From: Bacillus sp. Marseille-P3661
GTDB taxonomy: Bacteria; Bacillota; Bacilli; Bacillales; Bacillaceae_J
DNA: 64,000 nucleotides
Direction: 5' to 3'
NCBI RefSeq assembly: GCF_900240995.1
Contig: NZ_LT965953.1
Coordinates: 1,685,018-1,749,017 of the forward strand
In this document: in pieces, positions 51,414-59,684 of the stretch
How positions within the stretch are numbered: the first letter of the stretch is position 1
Layout: the number at the start of each line of letters is the position of its first letter
Notes under the pieces: model-generated
Told to the model about the DNA's origin: nothing
Seen by the model: the letters and a program-made list of their open reading frames with translations, nothing else
Database searches by the model: none
Position numbers and translations under genes: made by a program

Positions 51414-52832
51414 CTATGCTGATAGGCCACTTGATAACGAGACGTGCTTTTCATAAAACTTTTTTACATTTTTAGTTCGTAGCTTTTTGCTTAATTCTTT
51501 TAATAACACATAGTTCTCTTGTCTTGTTTGGTATAAAGTTTGATTACGAATCATTGAAAAGGCTAGACGAATCATTCGATTTCCAATGGCAATATAGGCT
51601 TGACCGGTTAATTTACCTCTATCTTTTAAAGCTAGATATTTCTCCTTCATTTCAGGATTGTTGGTAGACAAGGATTTTCCCACTTGATATACAATATTCC
51701 TAAAAGGTCTCCTCCCTTGTTTAGAAATACCATAATACGTCGGTTTTCTACCGCCGGATTGTTTGACAATCGGATTCGTCCCTGCCATCTTTATAAGTTG
51801 CCCCGCGTGAGTGAAATCGGAGATTTCCCCCATTTCTGCAAACAATTCAGCCCCGGTCACAACCCCAATACCTGGTACACTAAGAATCATTGCACCTTCT
51901 GTTTCTACGAACAAATCTTCAATCTTTTCCTCTAAGACCTTGATCTGTTCCTTTAATAAATCCAATCGATCAAGTTTTTGGGTCAGAAGAAATAGTTCCA
52001 CTTCCACATGGTCTTTTGATTGAGAAATGGATTCTTTCGCAAACTCTACTAAGGTCTTTATACAATCGTCTCTTAATTTAAGGTTTTCACGAATAGATAG
52101 TTTGCGTAAGCCTGCCTCTCCAAGGGCTAGTATATCGCTTGGATGCGGGTAGTTTCTCATCATGAAGAGGGAGGCTTTACCAAATAGATCAGAAAAGGGT
52201 TTTATATGTTCACGCTTTCCCTTAATCCATATACTTTTTCCTTGGTACTCCCTAAAAATATGGTCCATGTGCATTCTTATAAGATTCTGCGTCATGGTTT
52301 GTTCGTTTACCAATTCACGACGAGCACGTGTTAACTTTTGTAAAGTGTAAACTTTACCAGAAGATAGTTCACTAGACGTCCCTCGACCATGAAGGATAGA
52401 TTGTACAATAGCCATAAGATCTAAATTATCTGTTTTCGCCCAATTTAAGAGCGCTTGTCGTTCTTGTGCGGTTGTGGCTGCATTTATGATGCGTACATGA
52501 TAACCTACAGTATGACATCTCCGTACCAGGTCCTCGTAATAGTGCCCCGTTGTTTCAATACCGACAATCACTTTTTCTTTCCCATGTTTCTCTTTTTCAA
52601 TTTCAATGATTCTTTTAATAGCGTCAAATCCCGTCATGGATGCATCAAACTCAAAAGGTTTAACAAGTATATCCCCATAAAAGTTACAAACCATTGCCTT
52701 ATGAGTAAATTTAGCTGCATCTATTGCCACGACTAATAAGTTCTCAGTTCCAATGTCTCGCAAAAATTGTGCCCATCGACTTCCTTTTTTTCCTTGAATA
52801 TGATTCAATGATGTATATACCATCGTTTTCAT
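51414..52832 (-). CDS. IS110-family transposase (DEDD recombinase)
   Basis: The 472-residue protein has an N-terminal RuvC-like DEDD domain with Asp38 (VVAIDAAKF), Glu93 (VGIETTGHYYEDL), Asp135 and Asp138 (AKTDNLDLMAI), a coiled-coil middle, and the C-terminal Transposase_20 domain (ILSVPGIGVVTGAELFAEMG, then GTNPIVKQSGGRKPTYYGIS with candidate catalytic Ser359). It excises and inserts the element through an RNA-guided mechanism. The frame is intact, so the element may be active. AAGGAG precedes the ATG. Confidence 0.92.
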   Translation of the reverse strand: MKTMVYTSLNHIQGKKGSRWAQFLRDIGTENLLVVAIDAAKFTHKAMVCNFYGDILVKPFEFDASMTGFDAIKRIIEIEKEKHGKEKVIVGIETTGHYYEDLVRRCHTVGYHVRIINAATTAQERQALLNWAKTDNLDLMAIVQSILHGRGTSSELSSGKVYTLQKLTRARRELVNEQTMTQNLIRMHMDHIFREYQGKSIWIKGKREHIKPFSDLFGKASLFMMRNYPHPSDILALGEAGLRKLSIRENLKLRDDCIKTLVEFAKESISQSKDHVEVELFLLTQKLDRLDLLKEQIKVLEEKIEDLFVETEGAMILSVPGIGVVTGAELFAEMGEISDFTHAGQLIKMAGTNPIVKQSGGRKPTYYGISKQGRRPFRNIVYQVGKSLSTNNPEMKEKYLALKDRGKLTGQAYIAIGNRMIRLAFSMIRNQTLYQTRQENYVLLKELSKKLRTKNVKKFYEKHVSLSSGLSA

Positions 52833-52969
52833 CTCCTTTGGTCGGGATAGTAATTGGAAGTTCTGTGATAGGTACTTCTATTTTACAATGAAAACGGTGG
52901 TCTTTTTATTGTTTTTGAACTATTTACTATACTAGGTACACTGGTCGTTCTATGATTAAATTAAGCCAC

Positions 52970-52992
52970 GGGACCTGTCCCTCCGACCCATG
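52970..52992. repeat. Right part of the interrupted dispersed repeat
   Basis: GGGACCTGTCCCTCCGACCC is the reverse complement of the arm at 51050-51060 plus the missing bases. It supports insertion of the IS110-type element in a copy of the motif. Confidence 0.5.
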
Positions 52993-52997
52993 CACCA

Positions 52998-53849
52998 TTA
53001 CTCGTGATGCCAAAATAATGCTATAGTTCCTTCTCCGGCATGAACAGCTAATGAGGAGCTGATTTCTCCAATGAATATATCAAGATCAGGTATTGTTTCT
53101 TTTATTTTCTCCTTAAGCTCTATAGCCTTATCTAATACATTACCGTGCATGATTCCAACCTGTTTTACATGCCCTTCTTCGCAAGATTGTTTTAATAAAT
53201 GTATAATTCTGGCAGTCGCCTTTTTCTCTGAACGAACGCGTTCCAGCAATCCTAACTCACCTTCATTATTAATAGATAAAATAGGCTTAACTTGAAGGAG
53301 ATTGCCTAATAAAAATTGAGCACCATTCATTCTTCCACCTTTATATAGCTGCTCTAAATTGCCTAACAATACTAAATTTTTACTCCTACTAATCTGATCT
53401 CTAAGTTCATTCGTTATTTGATTTATATTTTTACCCTCTTCTGCCAACACTATCGCCCTATCAATAAGCTCAGTAATCGAATACGAAAGAGAATAGGAAT
53501 CTATCACTTCCACTTCAAACTCAGCTTGCTCTTTACCAGCATTAGAGCTTGAAATCGTCCCACTTAATTTACTAGAAACATGAAGAGCAATTGCATGATC
53601 GTATTCCTCTTTCAACTTTTGATACAGTTCTATAAAATTACCAACGGAAGGTTGAGATGTTTTTGGAACATCTTTATTGTTTTTAATCATATTGTATAAT
53701 TCTGCCGAAGATAAATTCACTCCATCTTCGTACTCGTGATTATTAGCAATAATTACGATTGGTACCACATATACATCAGGATGGTTTTGTAATTCTTCTG
53801 ATAAATAAGCAGTACTATCTGTTACAAAAGCAATTTTTTTCTTCTCCAT
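52998..53849 (-). CDS. DegV-family fatty-acid-binding protein
   Basis: The 283-residue DegV protein has the N-terminal block KIAFVTDSTAYLSEEL, the ligand-binding TSQPSVGNFIELYQ (conserved Thr-Ser), HVSSKLSGTISSSNAGKEQA, and the C-terminal block VHAGEGTIALFWH. DegV proteins bind free fatty acids and, as FakB-like partners, present them to a fatty acid kinase. No kinase gene is adjacent here. AGGGGAG precedes the ATG. Confidence 0.88.
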   Translation of the reverse strand: MEKKKIAFVTDSTAYLSEELQNHPDVYVVPIVIIANNHEYEDGVNLSSAELYNMIKNNKDVPKTSQPSVGNFIELYQKLKEEYDHAIALHVSSKLSGTISSSNAGKEQAEFEVEVIDSYSLSYSITELIDRAIVLAEEGKNINQITNELRDQISRSKNLVLLGNLEQLYKGGRMNGAQFLLGNLLQVKPILSINNEGELGLLERVRSEKKATARIIHLLKQSCEEGHVKQVGIMHGNVLDKAIELKEKIKETIPDLDIFIGEISSSLAVHAGEGTIALFWHHE

Positions 53850-54110
53850 AGCAACTCCCCTCTCCCTCTACCTACCCTTTCATTATACAAGGTGTTTCCC
53901 CATTATATTTTATAGTTCTAACTTTCATGAATGTTTTCCTCTAGAACTTTTGTCGTCCTACAATAACACATACTTTTGTCTCTACTCCCCTAACTTAAAT
54001 CGAAAAAATTAAGGCAACTACTACTCCTTTTTCTTATTAGTTGTATACTAGTCCATACATTTATTTTATATCATCCATAAACTTACAATAAGGAAAGGAT
54101 GTGACAGCAA

Positions 54111-54344
54111 ATGAAGGATCGGGAGGATAGAAAAATAGAAATTACTTTTAATGAGGGAATTAAAGTAAATTTAAAAGGGTCAGCTTCCTTCACTATAGGA
54201 AAATCGTGCACAAGAGGAACAGTTAGTAAGACAAAGAGTAACACGCTCGTTCAAGTCTCAGGTGACGATAACAAAATTAACGTAAAGTCGTTAGACTCTC
54301 CTATTAATAATTCAAAGAATCCAGACTATTATCGTTCAAATTAG
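54111..54344 (+). CDS. Small predicted spore-envelope protein (77 residues)
   Basis: AAGGAAAGG precedes the ATG. The protein (start MKDREDRKIEITFNEGIKVN) is polar, rich in Ser, Thr, Asn and Lys, with alternating beta-type pattern (GSASFTIGKSCTRGTVSKTK). It is not a recognised family. Its position at the head of a cluster with GerP-like and Hsp20 spore-coat genes suggests an envelope role, which is inference. Confidence 0.55.
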   Translation: MKDREDRKIEITFNEGIKVNLKGSASFTIGKSCTRGTVSKTKSNTLVQVSGDDNKINVKSLDSPINNSKNPDYYRSN

Positions 54345-54457
54345 AGTTTTAAAACTTATCTATACAGTGTTTTAAAACATTTATTTCAAGATATGACTCC
54401 TGCTTTAACAAATTTTTTTTATCAGAATATAATATTAATAATGGAGGGAGGATTCTT

Positions 54458-54718
54458 ATGCCTTTTGATTCAGAACCTATTGGAATAAATATTTTTGGTC
54501 CTTTTAGCTGTAATAATGTAGACGGAAACGGAAGTGTTACAGTCGGGGAGGCTTTTGTTCAAACACCATATAGTCAAGTAAAGCTAAATATGACTGGGCA
54601 AGTATATGGTTATTATAATTATAATTTGATCCAGCCAATTGGATCACCAATTTATGATCCGGATGTCCAGGATTCCGTGATGCCAATCAGCTCTATGCCT
54701 TTTGGTTTAGAGGATTAA
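54458..54718 (+). CDS. GerPA/GerPF-like small spore protein (86 residues)
   Basis: GGAGGGAGG precedes the ATG. The sequence NGSVTVGEAFVQTPYSQVKL, followed by NMTGQVYGYYNYNL, is similar in pattern to GerPA/GerPF small proteins (a GGVVNFGD-like strand, then SPxSxxK, then GSGS). GerP proteins help nutrients pass the spore coat. The N-terminus IGINIFGPFSCNNVDGN matches the INxxxxxGG opening of that group. Similarity is weak; coat location is inferred. Confidence 0.55.
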   Translation: MPFDSEPIGINIFGPFSCNNVDGNGSVTVGEAFVQTPYSQVKLNMTGQVYGYYNYNLIQPIGSPIYDPDVQDSVMPISSMPFGLED

Positions 54719-54769
54719 GCTAAATAAAAACCTTATATTGCAATCCCGCTTAAGAAAATATAGGTAATA

Positions 54770-54819
54770 AACCATCTGAAGATCAATACCTAAAGAGAGA
54801 AGATTATCTTCAGATGGTT
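54770..54819. terminator. Convergent terminator in the spore-envelope cluster
   Basis: AACCATCTGAAGAT pairs with ATCTTCAGATGGTT (14 bp) around a 22-nt loop. It lies between the small plus-strand gene and the minus-strand genes. Confidence 0.7.
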
Positions 54820-54830
54820 ACTTTATCGAC

Positions 54831-55439
54831 TTATTGACCTTCACATAAAGAAAGAACCAAATATTCAAGTAAGATATACTTTTGATACTTCTCAAGGTAT
54901 TCGATTAATTTTGTATATAAAAAGCTTTGCTGCTCTGGGGTTAATCCGTTTATTGATGTATCCCCTGATATTTCTGAAACGTATTGAATAAACAACTGTT
55001 TTAATCTCTTGAAGTATTGATCATCTTGTTGTGATACAACCACTGGGTGAATTCTGTTTAAAAAAAGATGTTCCAATATTTCGGGTGATTCTTCTAATTC
55101 TTTAATAGAGGTTGGCAAGTCATTTAAATGCAATCCACTTTTAATAACTTCTAGAATTTTGGTTGGATCATTAACGTTCACACCTGGCTTTTGTACATGT
55201 ACTGTTAACTTATCTGGAGACGTTTGAATCGATTGTTTTTCAAGTAAACCAGACAAAAAAGCATCAATTAGAAAAATAATAATGAATAGTGACTTTGCTT
55301 CAACTTCAATGCTGTCAGCATGCTTTTTACATAGCTTTCTATCAATCGTTGGATATACTAGTTGATTTTCCTCAAATTGAATTTCGTTTAATTGTTTTAG
55401 CGTTTTCATAAAATAAATTAATTTGGATGCTGGTATCAA
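54831..55439 (-). CDS. C-terminal part of a GerPC-like/DehI-like protein, in a second frame
   Basis: The 202-residue frame (IPASKLIYFMKTLKQLNEIQ onward) has a leucine- and glutamate-rich helical make-up and ends SLCEGQ. Its start is a TTG without a ribosome binding site, inside the preceding gene by 68 bp in another frame. The most likely reading is that it is the continuation of the protein encoded at 55372-55908, disrupted by a one- or two-base change near 55440. Alternatively it is a translationally coupled second gene. No family was recognised for this part. Confidence 0.5.
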   Translation of the reverse strand: MIPASKLIYFMKTLKQLNEIQFEENQLVYPTIDRKLCKKHADSIEVEAKSLFIIIFLIDAFLSGLLEKQSIQTSPDKLTVHVQKPGVNVNDPTKILEVIKSGLHLNDLPTSIKELEESPEILEHLFLNRIHPVVVSQQDDQYFKRLKQLFIQYVSEISGDTSINGLTPEQQSFLYTKLIEYLEKYQKYILLEYLVLSLCEGQ

Positions 55440-55908
55440 AATGGTTTTTCGTTGTATCCCAAACTTTACTTAATACTTCTTTGTTTACTGCTAATTCTTG
55501 AATAAAAACTGGTACATCTTCAATATCTAGAAGTTGTTTTATTTCTACATATATTTCTTTTATTTCTCCGGTAGCTTGTTCAGGGGGAATTTGTGACTTC
55601 TTCTTCTTTTTTTTCTTATCTTTTTCTGCGACACCAATTCCAACTGTACCACTATCCTCCACTTCACTAATCTTTATTTCATTAATGAAAAAACGGTGGA
55701 TCCCATTGGCTTCTTGTATGTTTTTTTCAATCAAATGTCCAAATTGAAGGGTCCCCTTAACCTTATCAATATTTATACGCTGGATATGATATTCATAGAT
55801 ATTTAAATGATCCAGATAAGCTTTTAATTGCTGATTCCACTTTTCTAGGTCATAAATTTGATTACGAAGTCTTTTCATTTCATGGTAGTACCATTGATCT
55901 GAACTCAA
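55372..55908 (-). CDS. GerPC-like coiled-coil protein with a DehI-like segment, truncated by a frame change
   Basis: The 178-residue frame opens with a TTG after AAGGAG. The N-terminal coiled coil (MKRLRNQIYDLEKWNQQLKA) and the following IQRINIDKVKGTLQFG block resemble the layout of GerPC, a spore-coat germination protein. After a lysine stretch (about 97-104) comes EIYVEIKQLLDIEDVPVFIQ and ELAVNKEVLSKVWDTTKNHF, which resembles DehI-type dehalogenase repeats. The frame then leaves the conserved pattern after about residue 158 and stops, while the adjacent frame continues it. Function unknown; a coat protein is suggested by neighbours. Confidence 0.55.
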   Translation of the reverse strand: MSSDQWYYHEMKRLRNQIYDLEKWNQQLKAYLDHLNIYEYHIQRINIDKVKGTLQFGHLIEKNIQEANGIHRFFINEIKISEVEDSGTVGIGVAEKDKKKKKKKSQIPPEQATGEIKEIYVEIKQLLDIEDVPVFIQELAVNKEVLSKVWDTTKNHFDTSIQINLFYENAKTIKRNSI

Positions 55909-56146
55909 TGCATTTCACTCCTTGATTAAAACACTCCTAGTAAGACCCTAGATTACTTATAATTATGGTGACCTAATAGAACAACTGTTGGTCTCCTCTT
56001 TATTAATCATAATGGGACGATTAATTCATTGAATGTTCAGTAGAAATAAAAAAAATATTACATGTAATACCCTAAAAATTTACATCATCATCTTTTCTCT
56101 TTTAAAAGAATAGACTAATTATATCTATTCGACTGGGGGTATTATT

Positions 56147-56515
56147 ATGAAGAACAACTATCCATTTCGACAAACCTATGGTGACGGGTTTCCCCAACAT
56201 AAAATCAACCAAAAAGGGGACGTTCGTACACCAAGAGTTGACCTTTTTGAAATGGAGCACCAATTTTATCTACGATTAAGTCTTCCAGGTGTAAAAAAAC
56301 GAAATCTTAAAGTCTATCTTACTAAACAAGATCTCTTAGAAATTAAGGGCGAAGTCACTACAACTCCTCCAGAACATGTAAAAAAAGTAATTATACAGGA
56401 AATTTATCAGGGTCCCTTTTACCGAACGGTTCATATTCCAGGAAAAGTTGACAAGGATACAATTGCATTTTCCTATAATGGCGGTATTTTAGAGGTAATT
56501 CTAAACAAGATTTAA
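56147..56515 (+). CDS. Hsp20-type small spore-coat-like protein
   Basis: The 122-residue protein is an alpha-crystallin-domain protein (RVDLFEMEHQFYLRLSLPGV, LEIKGEVTTTPPEHVKKVII, GPFYRTVHIPGKVDKDTIAF, NGGILEVILNK). It matches the size and style of CotP/CotM Hsp20 coat proteins more than a heat-shock chaperone, lacking a long N-terminal arm. GGGGGT precedes the ATG. It may be sporulation-controlled; no promoter was assigned. Confidence 0.75.
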   Translation: MKNNYPFRQTYGDGFPQHKINQKGDVRTPRVDLFEMEHQFYLRLSLPGVKKRNLKVYLTKQDLLEIKGEVTTTPPEHVKKVIIQEIYQGPFYRTVHIPGKVDKDTIAFSYNGGILEVILNKI

Positions 56516-56541
56516 CTGCTTGAAATTATTGAGCCTATAAA

Positions 56542-56580
56542 AAAACAATCACCTGCTTTTTCAAGTCAGGTGATTGTTTT
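56542..56580. terminator. Convergent terminator
   Basis: AAAACAATCACCTG / CAGGTGATTGTTTT (14 bp) around an 11-nt loop. It serves both the Hsp20 gene and the convergent gene at 56581. Confidence 0.85.
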
Positions 56581-56862
56581 CTATACCATTCCAGGGTATC
56601 CGGAACTATAACAATTCAGATGGTTATAGGGATGGTAATATAAATAACCAGGGAACATGTTGTATAGAAATGGTAGATATTTTGGGTTAGATTTTTGGTT
56701 CATAACTCCATTAGCAGGATCATGAAGAGAAGATTGATAGGGACTCATTTGTATATTAGATCCATCACCATATGCATTCCCAACACCATTGGTTGTACTT
56801 GATGTGCTTACAGAACCGGAAAAATTACCTTTACCTACAACTAAGGACGAGGTTCCTGACAT
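56581..56862 (-). CDS. Small Gly/Ser/Tyr-rich predicted spore protein (93 residues)
   Basis: The protein has a Ser/Gly-rich N-terminus (SSLVVGKGNFSGSVSTSSTT) and a Tyr/Pro/Asn-rich C-terminus (YLPFLYNMFPGYLYYHPYNH). That composition is common in spore-coat and exosporium proteins. The initial strand resembles GerPF-like small proteins only loosely. It lies 60 bp downstream of the second Hsp20 gene on the same strand, so they may form an operon. Confidence 0.55.
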   Translation of the reverse strand: MSGTSSLVVGKGNFSGSVSTSSTTNGVGNAYGDGSNIQMSPYQSSLHDPANGVMNQKSNPKYLPFLYNMFPGYLYYHPYNHLNCYSSGYPGMV

Positions 56863-56922
56863 ACTGTATACCTTGAAACTTCCAATGTTAATTTCAATCT
56901 GTGGAATAACGATCCCTTCTTT

Positions 56923-57420
56923 CTAAAAATCTGCTGGAATGTCTAATTGAGCCTCCACTTTCTTAAACGTGTAAACTAATACACCATCTTCATAACTTGC
57001 TGAAAAATCTGTTGTTTGGATCGGGGTTTTAAGATGTATTTCCCTTTCATATTCCTTCTGTGGTAATTCACTTTTTAATAAATTCTTTGCACCACCCGGT
57101 TTCATTGAGCGTTGTTTTACTTTAAAAGAGACGATTTGGTGACTATGAAAATTAAGTTTAACATCATCTATTTTAGATAATCCCGGTACAACAAGACATA
57201 AGTAAAGGAATTCATCACATTCCCATAGCTCAAACGGAAAAATTCGCAGATTTCTTCCTTTCAACGTATTTAACCCATGAACTGTTCCCCAAAATTCACT
57301 GTTAAACACAGAGTTATATTGCTTTACCATATTTCTAATTTCTTGTAAATATTCTGGAGAAAAATGCGATTTCGGCAAATGATTAAACGGAAAGCCGTCC
57401 TTTTGATTGAAGAATTCCAT
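56923..57420 (-). CDS. Second Hsp20-type protein
   Basis: The 165-residue protein has an Hsp20/alpha-crystallin domain in its C-terminal two thirds (FPFELWECDEFLYLCLVVPG, HQIVSFKVKQRSM, KEYEREIHLKTPIQTTDFSA, EDGVLVYTFKK). The N-terminal 60 residues are helical. It is divergent enough from the first Hsp20 that they are not a recent duplication. It heads the unit with the Gly/Ser/Tyr-rich gene. GGGAGG precedes the ATG. Confidence 0.75.
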   Translation of the reverse strand: MEFFNQKDGFPFNHLPKSHFSPEYLQEIRNMVKQYNSVFNSEFWGTVHGLNTLKGRNLRIFPFELWECDEFLYLCLVVPGLSKIDDVKLNFHSHQIVSFKVKQRSMKPGGAKNLLKSELPQKEYEREIHLKTPIQTTDFSASYEDGVLVYTFKKVEAQLDIPADF

Positions 57421-57763
57421 GACCTCACTTCCCTCCTAATATGAGTACCCTTATAGGTTATTCAGGCTACAGCTCAATGGTTCATGAACTTTACCTAACA
57501 CGTTAGAAAGTTAGAATGTGTGGAAAGCCCCCGGTACAAAGAAGGTTTATCGATTAATAAGCTATTGATCTATTAATCATAAAGATATACAAAAAACCTT
57601 AGGATTACCCCTCAACCATTGGCAGGGTAGCTTTCTCAAACAAATAACTCCTTTCAAATCAAGTCGCAGTTATGACATTAATCTAAAAGGAGTTGTTTTA
57701 GGAAATCTATTCAAAAAATATTGTAATTATAGTTTGGCGGTTACAAACACAACCTTAAGGAAT
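57421..57763. other. Intergenic stretch without a supported gene
   Basis: A 343-bp gap. A long-looped pair AACTCCTTT (57646-57654) / AAAGGAGTT (57686-57694) could be a weak terminator of the DUF421 gene. No reading frame with a ribosome binding site was found. Confidence 0.5.
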
Positions 57764-58462
57764 CTAATGCAGCATATTGTCATCTTTTCGATCTATGTAA
57801 AGTGTTCCATCCTGTTGCACTTCAGCATAGAAAACTTCAGAAACTTGAGATATGCCTTCCTTTTGTAACTGTTGATTGACCCAATTTTCATCTAAATTTA
57901 ATCTTGAAAGATTTGTTGTATTGATAACTCCATCTGAAATTACTTGGGTAGCCGTAGGATATGCTTTTACCTTATTCGGTATATTTAAATCTCCTTTGGT
58001 TGCAGGCTGTTTATTTTCATACTTCATGACTGAAAGTTGTCCACTTGTTTCAAAAATTGCATAATTAACATCTTTAATAGAAAAAACATCCTTTTGCCTT
58101 AGCAATGTATTTAGGGAGTCCATATCCAATTGAGTTTTTCGAAGGGCATCTTCCATTATTTTCCCTTCTTTTATGACGATAATCGGCTCACCTGTCGTAA
58201 TTTTCCGCGCTTCTTTAAATTTAATATCAATAAAAGCCATCACAAGTGTAAAAACAGTCCAACCAACTAACGCTATAATCCCGTTTCGTATACTTAAAGT
58301 CGAACTAACCACAAGATTGGCTGCAATCGAACCAATTGCAATAGCAGATACAAAATTAAAAAACGTCATTTGACTTATTTCTTTTCTGCCCATTATTCTT
58401 GTCAAAATAAACAATGTTGTAAAAGAAAGGAATATTCTTATTAAAAGTTCTGATATAACCAT
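57764..58462 (-). CDS. DUF421/YetF-type membrane protein
   Basis: The 232-residue protein has three N-terminal helices (ELLIRIFLSFTTLFILTRIM, ISQMTFFNFVSAIAIGSIAA, GIIALVGWTVFTLVMAFIDI) followed by the soluble DUF421 domain (GEPIIVIKEGKIMEDALRKT, LNTLLRQKDVFSIKDVNYAIF, and ends with a strand LYIDRKDD). Such YetF/YrbG-type proteins are spore- or stress-associated in Bacillus. The start at 58462 follows AGGTGAGG; an ATG 18 bp earlier overlaps that site. Confidence 0.82.
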   Translation of the reverse strand: MVISELLIRIFLSFTTLFILTRIMGRKEISQMTFFNFVSAIAIGSIAANLVVSSTLSIRNGIIALVGWTVFTLVMAFIDIKFKEARKITTGEPIIVIKEGKIMEDALRKTQLDMDSLNTLLRQKDVFSIKDVNYAIFETSGQLSVMKYENKQPATKGDLNIPNKVKAYPTATQVISDGVINTTNLSRLNLDENWVNQQLQKEGISQVSEVFYAEVQQDGTLYIDRKDDNMLH

Positions 58463-58576
58463 AAAGACCTCACCTTTCAAATTTTATATTTATCACTCTA
58501 ACCATTTTATGGAAACCTTATTCGATTATTAAAGATTTAGCGTTATTAATTGACCCTTTTATAGAGTAAGGAACTG

Positions 58577-58617
58577 AAAGTAAAAAAGAGATAGCTCGCG
58601 CTAGCTCCTTTTACTTT
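58577..58617 (-). terminator. Terminator hairpin upstream of the DUF421 gene
   Basis: AGTAAAAAAGAGATAGCTCG and CTAGCTCCTTTTACT pair with small bulges, with TTTTTTACT on the minus strand. It probably ends a transcript from the decayed region to the right. Confidence 0.6.
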
Positions 58618-58725
58618 CATCTCCTCAATAAACCGTAGTTAGGTCTTCTCCTCACCTGTCAAAATGTTCTTTCTTCTTCAACTAACGGTTCGTTAGCTTA
58701 AGTTTAGCTATTGTTAAGAATGTAC

Positions 58726-59021
58726 CTATAAATTTTCAGCTAATTCTTTGATTACTTTTTTTGCTTCAGATGCAAATTCGACCGAGGCATTATAATAGTC
58801 TTGACCATCTTTTATAAGTGAAAAATCACCAATTTCAATTTTTATTAAAGTACTACCATTTAGGTTCTCTAAATGAAAGAGATAGGGTTTTCAGCTAATT
58901 CTTCTGTATATCTCACCTTATACTTAAATGGTTTAGTTAAATATATATAAGCCATTCCAGCAACATCTTCGTAGGTTATTTGTTCTTTTAATTTTTAAAC
59001 ACTTCGATTCACCCTTTCCAT
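58726..59021 (-). pseudogene. Decayed small gene, unknown family
   Basis: Reading on the minus strand, protein-like pieces occur in different frames: YEDVAGMAYIYLTKPFKYKV, then RYTEELAENPISF with a stop, and in another frame ENLNGSTLIKIEIGDFSLIK followed by DGQDYYNASVEFASEAKKVI and ending KELAENL with a TAG at 58726-58728. At least two frame breaks and a stop separate them, and the apparent start (MERVNRSV) is followed at once by a stop. It was probably a protein of about 100 residues. No family was recognised. Confidence 0.5.
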
Positions 59022-59040
59022 ATCTTTTAATTCTTCCACT

Positions 59041-59684
59041 AGAGGAGATTAAATATTTTTTATATATGCTATATTTCTAGTAATAAAAAATAATTTTGAG
59101 GTTTCTCTGAAAATAAGCAACCCTTTGTCACTTCTTCAACCGCCCATTTCGAGGCCAAAAACGCATCGAATGTCCGCAAAAAAACACCCAACACGCTCTT
59201 CCATTAACTAAAACCACTTTCGTCCTCTACTCGGTCTTCGCTTAAGTACATACAGTTCGTTATTTCTCTAAAAACCTCATATTCTACTAGTTTACCGGAC
59301 AGTTAATTCCTTATTTCCATTATGTTGCAAATTTAGCTATTTTTATAGCAAATAATAAACCCGTTAGCCGCTTTTATTCGCAACCGGCCTTTTTTGGGGT
59401 CAATAAGGCACCGAATGTCCGCTAAAGATTCACCTATCATGTCTTCGATCATAGAGATATTAGGTTGCATCTCACCTTATAATTAGTCACTAAAGAATTT
59501 AACAACTTTTACCGTGTGCTAAAGAAGTATGAATATTATGAGTAATCGGACCTTTTCCCTACTAACGAGTCACAAGTCAATGAGCCTGTCCCCACGAACC
59601 ACAATAATGATTGACGATATTTTCAATTTACCATATATTATATATGAATACATGATCATATGTTTAATAAAAGAGGTGTTCAAT
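59041..59684. repeat. Non-coding stretch with two diverged copies of a 60-bp sequence
   Basis: The segments at 59137-59195 and 59381-59440 share CAACCG.CC..TTT, then CA and the exact CGAATGTCCGC with following AAA and CACC, about 244 bp apart. Both look eroded. A dispersed-repeat copy (TGAGCCTGTCCCCACG) lies at 59581-59596. No gene with a plausible ribosome binding site was found before the monooxygenase gene. Confidence 0.5.

Larger units (their letters stand above)
51061..52970 (-). mobile_element. IS110/IS1111-type insertion sequence
   Basis: The element holds one transposase gene (minus strand) and about 350 bp of structured non-coding sequence beyond its 3' end, with only about 130 bp before its start. 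That layout (long non-coding right end) is typical of the IS1111 group. The ends are inferred from the interruption of a dispersed repeat: CAGAGGGACAG at 51050-51060 on the left and GGGACCTGTCCCTCC at 52970-52984 on the right. These IS make no conventional terminal inverted repeats, so the exact ends need comparison with other copies. Confidence 0.6.
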
